64,000 bases of DNA, taken from positions 45,254 to 109,253 of the forward strand of contig ALKQ01000004.1 in the NCBI GenBank assembly GCA_000440235.1. The letters run 5' to 3'. This DNA is from Streptococcus suis 10581 (GTDB lineage: Bacteria > Bacillota > Bacilli > Lactobacillales > Streptococcaceae). Positions 39,385 to 48,009 of this stretch are shown here, piece after piece. The notes under the pieces are model-generated. The model was not told where the DNA came from, made no database searches, and was given only the letters and a program-made list of their open reading frames with translations. The position numbers and the translations under genes are program-made. Positions within the stretch are counted from its first letter, which is position 1. Each line of letters opens with the position of its first letter.

Positions 39385-40269
39385 ATGAAAACTAAAGTTA
39401 TTGTGGTCATTGGACCGACAGCGGTAGGAAAAACTGCCCTTGGCATAGACTTGGCCCAGCGCTACAATGGAGAGATTATCAGCGGTGATAGCCAGCAAGT
39501 CTATCGCAAACTGGATATTGGTACGGCAAAAGCTAGTCCTGAAGAGCAGGCTGCTGCGGTTCATCACTTGATTGATGTTCGAGAGGTGACCGATGGCTAT
39601 TCGGCTTATGAATTTGTAGCGGAAGCCAAGGCCCTGATTGCGGACATAAAAAGTCGTGGCAAGTTGCCTATTATCGTGGGTGGGACAGGGCTTTACATCC
39701 AAAGTCTGTTAGAAGGCTACCATCTGGGCGGGCTGGTTGATCAGGAGCAAGTTCTTGCTTATCGGGCGGAACTCGACTGCTTGTCTGACGAGGTTTTGGA
39801 AACAATGGCAGAGCAGGCAGGTTTGATGGTCGAGGGAAACAGCCGACGGAGAATCATTCGTGGGTTAGAGTTGAAAAAATTTGGCAAAAACTTAGAAAAT
39901 ACAGAGTCAGACTATGAGCCTCTTTACATTTGCTTGACGGATGACAGACAGGTTCTTTACGACCGCATCAATCAGCGAGTGGATAAGATGATGGCGGCGG
40001 GCTTACTAGATGAAGTTAGCTGGCTCTACAAAGCGCATCCTCAAGCCCAAGCTGCTATGGGAATTGGCTACAAGGAGTTTTTCCCATACTTAGCAGGTCA
40101 AATCAGCCTAGAAGAGGCAATTGATAAGGTCAAGCAAAATAGCCGCCGCTTTGCCAAGCGCCAATTGACCTGGTTCAGAAATCGGATGCAGGTTCCCTTT
40201 TATTCAGTAGGCGAGCCTGATTACAAGTCGCAGATTTTCAACGCCGTGGAGGAATTTTTAGATGATTGA
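39385..40269 (+). CDS. miaA: tRNA dimethylallyltransferase
   Basis: Adds a dimethylallyl group to A37 of tRNAs reading UNN codons. It is 294 residues. The P-loop [20 protein letters not shown] is at residues 10-29 and the conserved [17 protein letters not shown] stretch follows. The promoter is an extended -10 (TGTTATAAT, hexamer 39340-39345). Ribosome site AAGGAAAA. It overlaps the next gene by 8 nt and heads an RNA-maintenance operon. Confidence 0.95.
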   Translation: MKTKVIVVIGPTAVGKTALGIDLAQRYNGEIISGDSQQVYRKLDIGTAKASPEEQAAAVHHLIDVREVTDGYSAYEFVAEAKALIADIKSRGKLPIIVGGTGLYIQSLLEGYHLGGLVDQEQVLAYRAELDCLSDEVLETMAEQAGLMVEGNSRRRIIRGLELKKFGKNLENTESDYEPLYICLTDDRQVLYDRINQRVDKMMAAGLLDEVSWLYKAHPQAQAAMGIGYKEFFPYLAGQISLEEAIDKVKQNSRRFAKRQLTWFRNRMQVPFYSVGEPDYKSQIFNAVEEFLDD

Positions 40270-41512
40270 AACCCAGAAAGAACAAGAACGCGCCCTCCTG
40301 GTTGGAGTGGAATTACAGCAAACAGACAACTTTGACATGTCCATGGAAGAGTTGGCAAGTCTGGCTAAAACAGCAAGCGCTCTGGTCAAGGGAGTCTACA
40401 CTCAAAAACGAGAAAAATACGACAGCAAGACCTTTGTCGGCTCAGGGAAATTAGAAGAAATTGCCCAGATGGTCGAAGCTGATGAGATTGATACCGTCAT
40501 TGTCAATAACCGACTGACACCCCGTCAGAATGTCAATTTGGAGGAAATTCTGGGGGTTAAGGTCATCGATCGTATGCAGTTGATTTTGGATATTTTTGCC
40601 ATGCGGGCACGGAGTCACGAGGGAAAATTACAGGTCCACCTAGCCCAGCTCAAGTACATGTTGCCACGCTTGGTTGGACAGGGCATCATGCTCAGCCGTC
40701 AGGCAGGGGGAATCGGCTCTCGTGGACCAGGTGAAAGCCAGTTGGAGCTCAACCGTCGAAGCATTCGCAACCAGATTCACGACATTGAACGCCAACTCAA
40801 AACGGTGGAGAAGAATCGAGCGACTGTCCGCGAACGCCGTCTGCAATCAGGTGTTTTCAAGATTGGCTTGATTGGCTATACCAATGCTGGTAAATCCACT
40901 ATCATGAATGCCATGACCGACAAGCGTCAGTACGAGGCCGATGAACTCTTTGCCACACTTGATGCCACGACCAAGCAGATTAACTTGGCGGACAAGTTCA
41001 ACGTGACCCTGACCGACACGGTTGGTTTCATTCAGGACCTGCCGACCGAGTTGATTTCCGCCTTCAAGTCCACCTTGGAGGAGTCCATGAATGTGGACCT
41101 CTTGCTCCATGTTATCGATGCTTCTGACCCCAACCACAGTGAGCAGGAGCAGGTGGTCTTGGACATTCTCAAGGACTTGGATATGCTGGACATTCCTCGC
41201 CTGGCCCTTTACAACAAGTTGGACAAGACCGATGACAGCTTTACCCCCAGTCAGTTTCCTCATGTCATGCTGTCCGCTAAGGATGACAATGCCAAAGGCC
41301 ATATTCAGATGATGGTCTTGGCCAAGATTAAGACCATGTTTGAACGATTTGAGGTCAGGGTCCCACTGGCTGAGGCCTACAAATTGCATGATTTAGCAAC
41401 TCTTGCCCTGATAGAAAATCGGACTTATGAAGAGGATGTGGAAGTGGTATCAGGCTATATCGCTTCCAGCAATAAATGGAAGTTGGAAGAATTTTATGAC
41501 GGATTATCTTGA
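40262..41512 (+). CDS. hflX: GTPase HflX
   Basis: Ribosome-associated GTPase that splits stalled ribosomes under stress. It is 416 residues: an N-terminal HflX domain with the glycine-rich linker [20 protein letters not shown] (near residues 139-158), a coiled-coil region, then the G domain with [14 protein letters not shown] (P-loop), DTVGF (G3) and NKLD (G4). Start codon overlaps the miaA end. Confidence 0.95.
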   Translation: MIETQKEQERALLVGVELQQTDNFDMSMEELASLAKTASALVKGVYTQKREKYDSKTFVGSGKLEEIAQMVEADEIDTVIVNNRLTPRQNVNLEEILGVKVIDRMQLILDIFAMRARSHEGKLQVHLAQLKYMLPRLVGQGIMLSRQAGGIGSRGPGESQLELNRRSIRNQIHDIERQLKTVEKNRATVRERRLQSGVFKIGLIGYTNAGKSTIMNAMTDKRQYEADELFATLDATTKQINLADKFNVTLTDTVGFIQDLPTELISAFKSTLEESMNVDLLLHVIDASDPNHSEQEQVVLDILKDLDMLDIPRLALYNKLDKTDDSFTPSQFPHVMLSAKDDNAKGHIQMMVLAKIKTMFERFEVRVPLAEAYKLHDLATLALIENRTYEEDVEVVSGYIASSNKWKLEEFYDGLS

Positions 41513-42125
41513 TTTGGCAATCAAATACGGTGGCTTTACCAGTCTAGACAAGGTCTATCTGGCTAAGAAATTAGCTGTTATGACTGACCAAGAAAAACTA
41601 GATTTTATCACGCCACCGCCTTCGGTTATCAATGCCTATTTTGCAGAAATCTACCAGAAACAAGGGGCAGAAGAGGCGACCGACTACTATCTGACTCTAT
41701 CTCAGCAGCTGAGCCTTTTTCCAAAAGAACCCAGCTTTGCTGAAGACAAGCCCTTTGTCCGTCTGAATTTATCAGGTAAGTCTTTCGGATTTGCCTATGT
41801 GTCGGCGGACGGTCTGGCCCAGGTTTTTTCGGAAGGTGTAGAGGAAGTGACGGAAAGTTTGCTCTTTGAAATCGCCCAAGTTTTTCCCCACTATGTCGTC
41901 TTTGTGGAGGAGGGCAAGATTTTCATGAAAGCCAATCCCTTTGAGGAAGCCGAGTTAGAGGAAGTTGAAACAGACTACCTTTTGACCCAAGTGGCGACAG
42001 CGAAAGGTTTGGTCAAGATTTCAGGCTTTAATCAGGAAGAAGTGCTGGAAGTGGCGGACGGCTATGCTGGTCAGTATTACTATGTCTGGTCGGGTCGCTC
42101 TGCAATTTTATATATAAAACATTAG
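41496..42125 (+). CDS. conserved hypothetical protein of the miaA-rnz operon, 209 aa
   Basis: Soluble acidic protein ([22 protein letters not shown]...). No catalytic motif or metal ligand set can be recognised, and I do not know its function. The N-terminal part is helical, the C-terminal part beta-rich (FVEEGKIFMKANPFEEAELEE). Proteins in this position have been annotated as cystathionine beta-lyase-related, which the sequence does not support: there is no PLP-binding lysine motif. ATG 41496 overlaps hflX by 17 nt and has TTGGAAG upstream. Confidence 0.8.
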   Translation: MTDYLDLAIKYGGFTSLDKVYLAKKLAVMTDQEKLDFITPPPSVINAYFAEIYQKQGAEEATDYYLTLSQQLSLFPKEPSFAEDKPFVRLNLSGKSFGFAYVSADGLAQVFSEGVEEVTESLLFEIAQVFPHYVVFVEEGKIFMKANPFEEAELEEVETDYLLTQVATAKGLVKISGFNQEEVLEVADGYAGQYYYVWSGRSAILYIKH

Positions 42126-42135
42126 AAAGTAAACA

Positions 42136-43065
42136 ATGCAAATTCAATTTTTAGGTACGGGGGCTGGTCAGCCCTCCAAGGCTCGAAATGTATCCAGTTT
42201 GGCCTTGAAACTCTTGGATGAAATCAATCAGGTTTGGCTTTTTGACTGTGGCGAAGGCACACAAAATCAAATTTTAGAAACGACTATTCGTCCACGTAAG
42301 GTCGCAAAAATCTTCATCACTCACCTGCACGGAGACCATATTTTTGGCTTGCCAGGTTTTTTGTCTAGCCGTTCTTTCCAGTCAAGTGAGGAGCAGACTG
42401 ATATTGATATTTACGGTCCTGTTGGCATCCGTTCCTTTGTCTTGGCAAGTTTGAAAGTATCAGGGACACGCCTACCTTATCGTATTCATTTTCATGAATT
42501 TGATGTTGATACGGTTGGTCAGGTCCTAGAAACCGACAAATTCACGGTATTCGCCGAAAAGCTGGACCATACCATTCCTTGTGTCGGCTATCGTGTTATT
42601 CAAAAAGATTTAGAAGGTAGTCTGGATGCGGACGCTCTGCGCGTGGCGGGTGTACCATTTGGTCCCCTCTTTGGGAAAATAAAAAATGGTCAAAATGTGA
42701 CGCTAGAAGATGGGACTGAAATTATCGCGAGTGACTATATTTCTCCTCCAAGACCTGGTAAGGTAGTGACCATCCTTGGTGATACGCGCAAGTGTCATGC
42801 AAGTGTGAGATTGGCTGTCAATGCAGATATCTTGGTGCATGAGGCGACTTACGGAAAAGGCGATGAGAAGATTGCTCGCAAGCATGGGCATTCGACCAAT
42901 ATGGAAGCCGCACAGGTTGCCAAGGATGCAGGTGTTAAACAGCTGCTTCTCAATCACATTAGTCCTCGCTTTTTGGCCAAGGATGTCAGTCAGCTGCGCA
43001 AGGATGCTAGCACCGTCTTCGAAAATGTCCACATTGTTAAGGATTTAGAGGAAATTGAGCTATGA
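42136..43065 (+). CDS. rnz: ribonuclease Z
   Basis: Metallo-beta-lactamase-fold tRNA 3' endonuclease. It is 309 residues. The zinc motif [13 protein letters not shown] is at residues 62-74 (H63, H65, D67, H68); further ligands lie in ILGDTRKC and NHISPRF, and the exosite loop lies between. ATGA overlap with the next gene. Confidence 0.95.
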   Translation: MQIQFLGTGAGQPSKARNVSSLALKLLDEINQVWLFDCGEGTQNQILETTIRPRKVAKIFITHLHGDHIFGLPGFLSSRSFQSSEEQTDIDIYGPVGIRSFVLASLKVSGTRLPYRIHFHEFDVDTVGQVLETDKFTVFAEKLDHTIPCVGYRVIQKDLEGSLDADALRVAGVPFGPLFGKIKNGQNVTLEDGTEIIASDYISPPRPGKVVTILGDTRKCHASVRLAVNADILVHEATYGKGDEKIARKHGHSTNMEAAQVAKDAGVKQLLLNHISPRFLAKDVSQLRKDASTVFENVHIVKDLEEIEL

Positions 43066-43817
43066 GAACCATTCTAATCACAGGTGCCTCTGGTGGCTTG
43101 GTACAAGAAATGGTGCCCTTGCTCAAAGATGATTTCTTGATTTTATTAGGGCGAGATGTCGAAAAAATTGAGCAGCTCTATGCTTACCATGAAAAAAAGG
43201 CTGTCTTTGATGTAGACATCCGAGATGAAGCAGCCCTGACGGTATTTTTCGATGAACTGGATAGTCAGTTTGGTCAGATTGATATTTTAGTCAATAATGC
43301 TGGCTATGCCATTTACGATGATTTTGAGAATTTTTCCAGCCAGCAGGTGCAGGCTATGTTTGACATCAATACCTTTGCTCTGATGACCATGTGTCGTTTA
43401 GTAGGTAAACGCATGAAGGCAAGTCGGAGTGGGCAGATGATCAATATCATTTCCATGTCAGGTTTGATTGCTTCAAGCAAGTCATCGGTTTATTCGGCGA
43501 CCAAGTTTGCGGCCATGGGTTTTTCAAATACCATTCGCTTAGAATTAGCCCAGTACGGTGTGACAGTTACAACTGTTAACCCAGGTCCAATCGCAACCAG
43601 TTTTTTCGACCAAGCAGATCCAGATGGAAGCTATCAAGAGAGCGTCAAGGCTTTCTTGCTGCAACCAGACTATGTTGCCAAGAAGATTGTTTCAGCTATG
43701 GGGACGAAGAAGCGGGAAATCAACCTACCCAGGACCTTGGCTGCAGCTCATAAGCTATATACTCTTTTTCCGAGGCTAGCTGATTATTTGGCCAGTACAG
43801 TATTTAATTTGAAATAA
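43062..43817 (+). CDS. short-chain dehydrogenase/reductase
   Basis: NAD(P)-dependent oxidoreductase, 251 residues. Cofactor motif [15 protein letters not shown] (residues 7-21), where the third glycine of the usual GASGGIG is replaced by [10 protein letters not shown] and the catalytic Ser-Tyr-Lys set ([19 protein letters not shown]) are intact. Substrate unknown. Last gene of the miaA operon, starting inside rnz by a 4-nt overlap. Confidence 0.9.
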   Translation: MRTILITGASGGLVQEMVPLLKDDFLILLGRDVEKIEQLYAYHEKKAVFDVDIRDEAALTVFFDELDSQFGQIDILVNNAGYAIYDDFENFSSQQVQAMFDINTFALMTMCRLVGKRMKASRSGQMINIISMSGLIASSKSSVYSATKFAAMGFSNTIRLELAQYGVTVTTVNPGPIATSFFDQADPDGSYQESVKAFLLQPDYVAKKIVSAMGTKKREINLPRTLAAAHKLYTLFPRLADYLASTVFNLK

Positions 43818-43840
43818 AGAAAAGTGAACACATAATATGA

Positions 43841-43873
43841 CCTAGATGGATTAATGCCATTCTAGGTTTTTTT
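43841..43873 (+). terminator. terminator of the miaA-SDR operon
   Basis: CCTAGATGG paired with CCATTCTAGG (one bulge), 7-nt loop, followed by seven T. Confidence 0.82.
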
Positions 43874-43884
43874 GATCTAATCGG

Positions 43885-43939
43885 TTGACATTTTTTGACT
43901 ACAAGTGTAAACTATAATTGTAAATCGATTACAAATGTA
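43885..43939 (+). promoter_or_regulatory. copper-responsive promoter with two CopY operators
   Basis: Two cop boxes with the TACAnnTGTA consensus: TACAAGTGTA (43900-43909) and TACAAATGTA (43930-43939). TTGACA at 43885-43890 and TAAACT at 43908-43913 (17 bp) form a promoter overlapped by the first box; TATAAT at 43913-43918 is a further -10 candidate. CopY repressor would be released by copper. Confidence 0.85.
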
Positions 43940-43960
43940 GACAGAAATAGGAGTTATCTT

Positions 43961-46135
43961 ATGAACCATTCAAAAGAAAATAAGCAGGAACACCAACATA
44001 TGATGCATTCTGAGGAAGTTGGTCAGACCAGCCATCATTCTCATCAGCAGGAGCATCCTCATGAAGAGGGGGTTCACGCCAATCATCATTCTGACCATCA
44101 CGTCCATCACGACCATCATCATGTAGGGGGCTCTGACGTCAGTCATCATTCTCATCATACTCATGATGCTCATCAGCATCACCAAGGGCATGACCATGAC
44201 ATGATGGAGCATGGTGGGCACATGATGCACATGGGGGATATGAATACAAAACTCAAAGTCGCAGTGGCAGTCATGATTCCCCTACTTGCCATTTCTCCAA
44301 TTGCAGGTTTCACTCTTTTACGTTTTCCGGGTGTTGAACTTGTCCAGCTGATATTAGGTTCTATTATCTTCTTCTACTCAGGAACACCTTTCTTTAACGG
44401 AGCTAGAGGGGAGTTGCAAGCTAAAAAACCTGCAATGATGACCCTGATTTCCATGGGGATTATTGTTTCCTATCTTTACTCCGTTTATGCAACAATTTTA
44501 GCGCTATTGGGACAAGAAAGCATGAACTTTTGGTTTGAGTTGTCTACGCTGATTGTCATTATGCTGATTGGGCATATCATTGAGATGAAGGCGGTTATGG
44601 GAGCAGGCGATGCCCTGAAAGACTTGGCCTCTCTCATTCCGAAAAAAGCCCATCTCAAGGATGGGACAGATGTTGCGGTAGAGGACTTGCAGATTGGGGA
44701 TTTCCTCTTAGTCAAGGAAAATGAAAAAATTCCGGCTGACGGTAAGATTTTGAGTGTTGCTCATATTGATGAATCCATGATTACTGGGGAATCTCGAGCT
44801 GTCAAAAAAGAGGCGGGGGATAGGGTATTCGGTGGTTCGCTCAATCAAAACATGCCCTTTGAAATGGAAGTGACCAGTCTTGGTAAGGATAGCTTTTTGG
44901 CGCAGGTGACCGAAATGGTCCATCAAGCGCAAAACCAGAAATCCAAGCTTGAAAATATGGCTGACCGCGTAGCCTCTTGGCTCTTCTATGCAGCTTTAAT
45001 TGTGGGGATTTTGGCCTTTATTTATTGGACCATGACGGCTAATCTTGCCTTTGCCTTGATGATGGCAGTTTCTGTTTTTGTCATTGCCTGTCCGCATGCC
45101 CTTGGTCTAGCCATTCCCCTTGTTGTGGCGCGATTGACCACGATTTCTTCAAAAAATGGTCTTTTGGTTCAGAACCGAACAGCTCTTGAACAGGTTAACC
45201 AGATTCGGTTTGCCTTGATGGATAAGACCGGAACCTTGACCGACGGAAAATTTCAAGTTCGCCACAGCCAAGATTTGGTTGAGGGAGCGGATGCGCTGGC
45301 CAAAATGGCAGCATTAGAAATTCTTTCAACCCACCCAATTGCCCTTTCGATTGTGGAGGCAGCAGGTCCACTTTTCTATCAAGCAGAACGGGTTGAGAAT
45401 ATCCCTGGTAGTGGGATTCGAGGCATCTTGGATGGAAGGATTTATGAAATCATGTCCTACAAAGGTGTGCAGGAAATAGGTTTGTCAGTGGATCAGGACG
45501 TGATTGCACCTTATCTTGATTTGGGACTTACTTTGAGTTTTTTGGTGGCTGATCGTGTAGTCTTGGGATTTGTAGCCTTGGGAGACCAGATAAAAGAAGA
45601 TGCTAAAGATTTTGTAGAAGGCTTGAAAGCGCAGGGTATTAGTCCTGTGATGTTAACGGGTGACAATCCAGCTACCGCACAAAAAGTAGCCATTCAGTTG
45701 GGCATAGAGGATTACCGAGCTGAACTTAAACCAGAGGATAAGGCAAAACTGGTCAAGGACTATCAGGCGCGTGGGGCAGTTCTTTTCATCGGCGATGGGG
45801 TCAATGATTCGCCTGCTCTAGCGACGGCAGATTTAGGCTTTGCCATTGGCGCAGGAACTTCTGTTGCCATCCACTCTGCAGACGTGGTCTTGGTTCAATC
45901 CAATCCATCAGCAGTCTTGGATATGTTGAGCATTGCCAAGACAACCATCCGCAAAATGAGGCAAAATCTCTGGTTTGGGGCAGGATACAACATCATTGCC
46001 ATTCCTTTAGCTGCTGGAATCCTTTATCCAAGCATGGGCATTATGGTGGATCCTTTATTGGCGGCCGTGCTCATGAGTCTATCGACGGTTATTGTCGCTA
46101 TCAATGCTATGGGTTTACGTTACGGTAAACCGTAG
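43961..46135 (+). CDS. copB: P1B-type heavy-metal ATPase, CopB-like, with very His-rich N-terminus
   Basis: Metal-exporting ATPase of 724 residues. The first 90 residues are packed with His, plus Met and Asp (for example HHSDHHVHHDHHHVGG), and replace the usual Cys-x-x-Cys domain. The membrane metal site is CPH (C377-P-H379 in IACPHALGLAIPL), as in CopB-type P1B-3 pumps, not CPC. DKTGT begins at D421; TGES and GDGVNDSP are intact. It stands alone between two terminators, so its CopY-type regulator must be elsewhere. ATG 43961 (AATAGGAG upstream) is preferred over an earlier frame opening that covers the operators. Confidence 0.92.
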   Translation: MNHSKENKQEHQHMMHSEEVGQTSHHSHQQEHPHEEGVHANHHSDHHVHHDHHHVGGSDVSHHSHHTHDAHQHHQGHDHDMMEHGGHMMHMGDMNTKLKVAVAVMIPLLAISPIAGFTLLRFPGVELVQLILGSIIFFYSGTPFFNGARGELQAKKPAMMTLISMGIIVSYLYSVYATILALLGQESMNFWFELSTLIVIMLIGHIIEMKAVMGAGDALKDLASLIPKKAHLKDGTDVAVEDLQIGDFLLVKENEKIPADGKILSVAHIDESMITGESRAVKKEAGDRVFGGSLNQNMPFEMEVTSLGKDSFLAQVTEMVHQAQNQKSKLENMADRVASWLFYAALIVGILAFIYWTMTANLAFALMMAVSVFVIACPHALGLAIPLVVARLTTISSKNGLLVQNRTALEQVNQIRFALMDKTGTLTDGKFQVRHSQDLVEGADALAKMAALEILSTHPIALSIVEAAGPLFYQAERVENIPGSGIRGILDGRIYEIMSYKGVQEIGLSVDQDVIAPYLDLGLTLSFLVADRVVLGFVALGDQIKEDAKDFVEGLKAQGISPVMLTGDNPATAQKVAIQLGIEDYRAELKPEDKAKLVKDYQARGAVLFIGDGVNDSPALATADLGFAIGAGTSVAIHSADVVLVQSNPSAVLDMLSIAKTTIRKMRQNLWFGAGYNIIAIPLAAGILYPSMGIMVDPLLAAVLMSLSTVIVAINAMGLRYGKP

Positions 46136-46162
46136 AAATTTTGACAGATAATATATATAAGT

Positions 46163-46188
46163 AAAACACCGGTCTATGTCGGTGTTTT
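46163..46188 (+). terminator. terminator after copB
   Basis: Perfect AAAACACCG/CGGTGTTTT stem (46163-46171, 46180-46188) with an 8-nt loop. Confidence 0.82.
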
Positions 46189-46306
46189 ATGATGTAGGAG
46201 ATAGGGGTGCTGTTTTCAAGTAAGAACTGCGAGAAATCTACTGCGATAATTAGTAGGATATTTGACTATAATCTGTTATAATGGTAAAAAAATAAGGGAG
46301 AGATAT

Positions 46307-47854
46307 ATGGAAAAACTTTGGAAAATTATATACAGTCGGACATTTATTGTCATTAGTTTGATTATTCTAACCATTTTCCTTATTCTTTGGTTGGTAGGTT
46401 CGGCAGCTACCTATATGCCTGCTTTATTGATTGTTTTGCAAATTTTTTCGATTTTTGTAGCTATTTCAATCATCAATAGACCGATGAATACCAGTTTTAA
46501 GTTAACCTGGATTATTTTTGTCATTGGTATTCCGATTTTTGGTGCTCTATTCTATTTTATTTTGCAGTCCAACATTGAAACCAAACGTTATCGTAAAAAT
46601 TTTCATAAGCAAGCACAAAGACTTCGGGAGTATAGTAAGACGTCTGAAAAGGTCATGAAGGCATTGGAGCAGGAAGATAAGGAGCAACTGAAATTAGCTC
46701 ACTTCATGAGTGAGTACGTTGGCTACCCAATTCATACCAATACGGATGCCGTCTATTTTTCAACAGGTCAGGAAAAATTTGAAGCTCTACTAGAAGAGTT
46801 GAAAAAAGCAGAGCAGTATATTTTTATGGAGTACTTTATTGTCGATATGGGATATATGTGGGATTCTATCCTTGACATTTTAAAGGAAAAGGCAGCGCAA
46901 GGGGTGGAAGTTCGTTTTATGTATGATGGGATGAATTCACTGACCAATCTTCCCTATAATTACTATAAAACCTTGAGAAAATATGGGATAAAAGCCAAAG
47001 TATTTTCTCAAATTATCCCTGCCTTATCTACGGTGCAAAATAACCGTGACCATAGGAAAATTGCGATTATTGATGGAAAGGTTGCCTTTACCGGTGGTAT
47101 TAATATCGCAGATGAATACATCAACAAGAAAGTGCGTTTTGGTTACTGGAAAGACGCAGCGATTATGATTAGGGGAGAAGCTGTTGCAAACTTTACGTTG
47201 ATGTTCCTTCAAATGTGGAATTACAATGAAAAGACAGAGACAGATGACCTAAAATACCTCAAAACGCATAAAGATTTAGAGACGGAAACCGTTGATGCCG
47301 AAGGTTTCTTCCTTCCGTATGGCGAGAATCCATTTGATGGAGATGAGGTAGCCAAACGAGTCTGCCTAGACATGATTCAGTCGGCAACGGATTATATTTA
47401 TATCATGACACCCTACCTAGTGTTGGATGATGAAATGATTGATAATTTGACTTATGCAGCGAAGCGTGGAGTCGAGGTTCGCATTTTACTACCGCATATC
47501 TACGATAAAAAATCAGCCTATTTGGCTGCTCGTACTGATTTTCCGACTTACTTGGAAGCAGGAATTGAAATCTTTGAATTCCAGCCTGGATTTGTCCATT
47601 CCAAAGTTGTTTTGGTCGATGATAAGAAAGCTACTGTTGGTACGGTGAATATGGATTTTCGCTCTTTTTATCTTAATTTTGAGTGTGGTCTCTATATTTA
47701 CAATCACTCGACAGTTTTGGCAGCTATTAAGGATGACTTTACTCAGTCCTTCAAAAAATCACAGCAAATTAACCTTCTAACCTTCCATAAAACGTACTCT
47801 TGGTATAAGCGTTTGGGAGGAGCCCTACTGCGAATTATTTCGCCGTTATTATAA
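46307..47854 (+). CDS. cls: cardiolipin synthase
   Basis: Phospholipase D-type enzyme joining phosphatidylglycerol to make cardiolipin at the membrane. It is 515 residues with two or three N-terminal membrane helices and two HKD motifs: HRKIAIIDGKVAFTGG and HSKVVLVDDKKATVGTVN. ATG 46307 is chosen for its ribosome site (AGGGAGAG); the frame is open to 46262 but includes the -10 region (TTATAATGG). Confidence 0.94.
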   Translation: MEKLWKIIYSRTFIVISLIILTIFLILWLVGSAATYMPALLIVLQIFSIFVAISIINRPMNTSFKLTWIIFVIGIPIFGALFYFILQSNIETKRYRKNFHKQAQRLREYSKTSEKVMKALEQEDKEQLKLAHFMSEYVGYPIHTNTDAVYFSTGQEKFEALLEELKKAEQYIFMEYFIVDMGYMWDSILDILKEKAAQGVEVRFMYDGMNSLTNLPYNYYKTLRKYGIKAKVFSQIIPALSTVQNNRDHRKIAIIDGKVAFTGGINIADEYINKKVRFGYWKDAAIMIRGEAVANFTLMFLQMWNYNEKTETDDLKYLKTHKDLETETVDAEGFFLPYGENPFDGDEVAKRVCLDMIQSATDYIYIMTPYLVLDDEMIDNLTYAAKRGVEVRILLPHIYDKKSAYLAARTDFPTYLEAGIEIFEFQPGFVHSKVVLVDDKKATVGTVNMDFRSFYLNFECGLYIYNHSTVLAAIKDDFTQSFKKSQQINLLTFHKTYSWYKRLGGALLRIISPLL

Positions 47855-47873
47855 ATTGCAATATTCGTTCTTC

Positions 47874-47923
47874 ATGGAGCAAGGGATCGACATTCTGTTT
47901 CGGTCTTACCTTGCTCCATTTTT
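47874..47923 (+). terminator. terminator after cls
   Basis: Perfect 11-bp ATGGAGCAAGG/CCTTGCTCCAT stem (47874-47884, 47909-47919) with a 24-nt loop, ending in TTTTTC. Confidence 0.82.
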
Positions 47924-48009
47924 CTTGGAAAATGATATAATAGAAAGATAGTTTATACTCGGAAAAGTTACAGGTTACTTGTGATTTTGAGTATTAAGGA
48001 GTGAAACAC

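Noticed and set aside
40847-41389. 180-codon minus-strand frame inside hflX
   Set aside because: Shadow of the GTPase G domain; no independent signals.
44009-44220. His-codon repetition as a tandem repeat or CRISPR-like array
   Set aside because: Low-complexity coding repeats in frame with a P-type ATPase; no regular repeat-spacer pattern.
43970-44230. Met-rich 86-codon minus-strand frame opposite the copB N-terminus
   Set aside because: The Met-rich pattern is simply the reverse complement of the His codons (CAT read as ATG).
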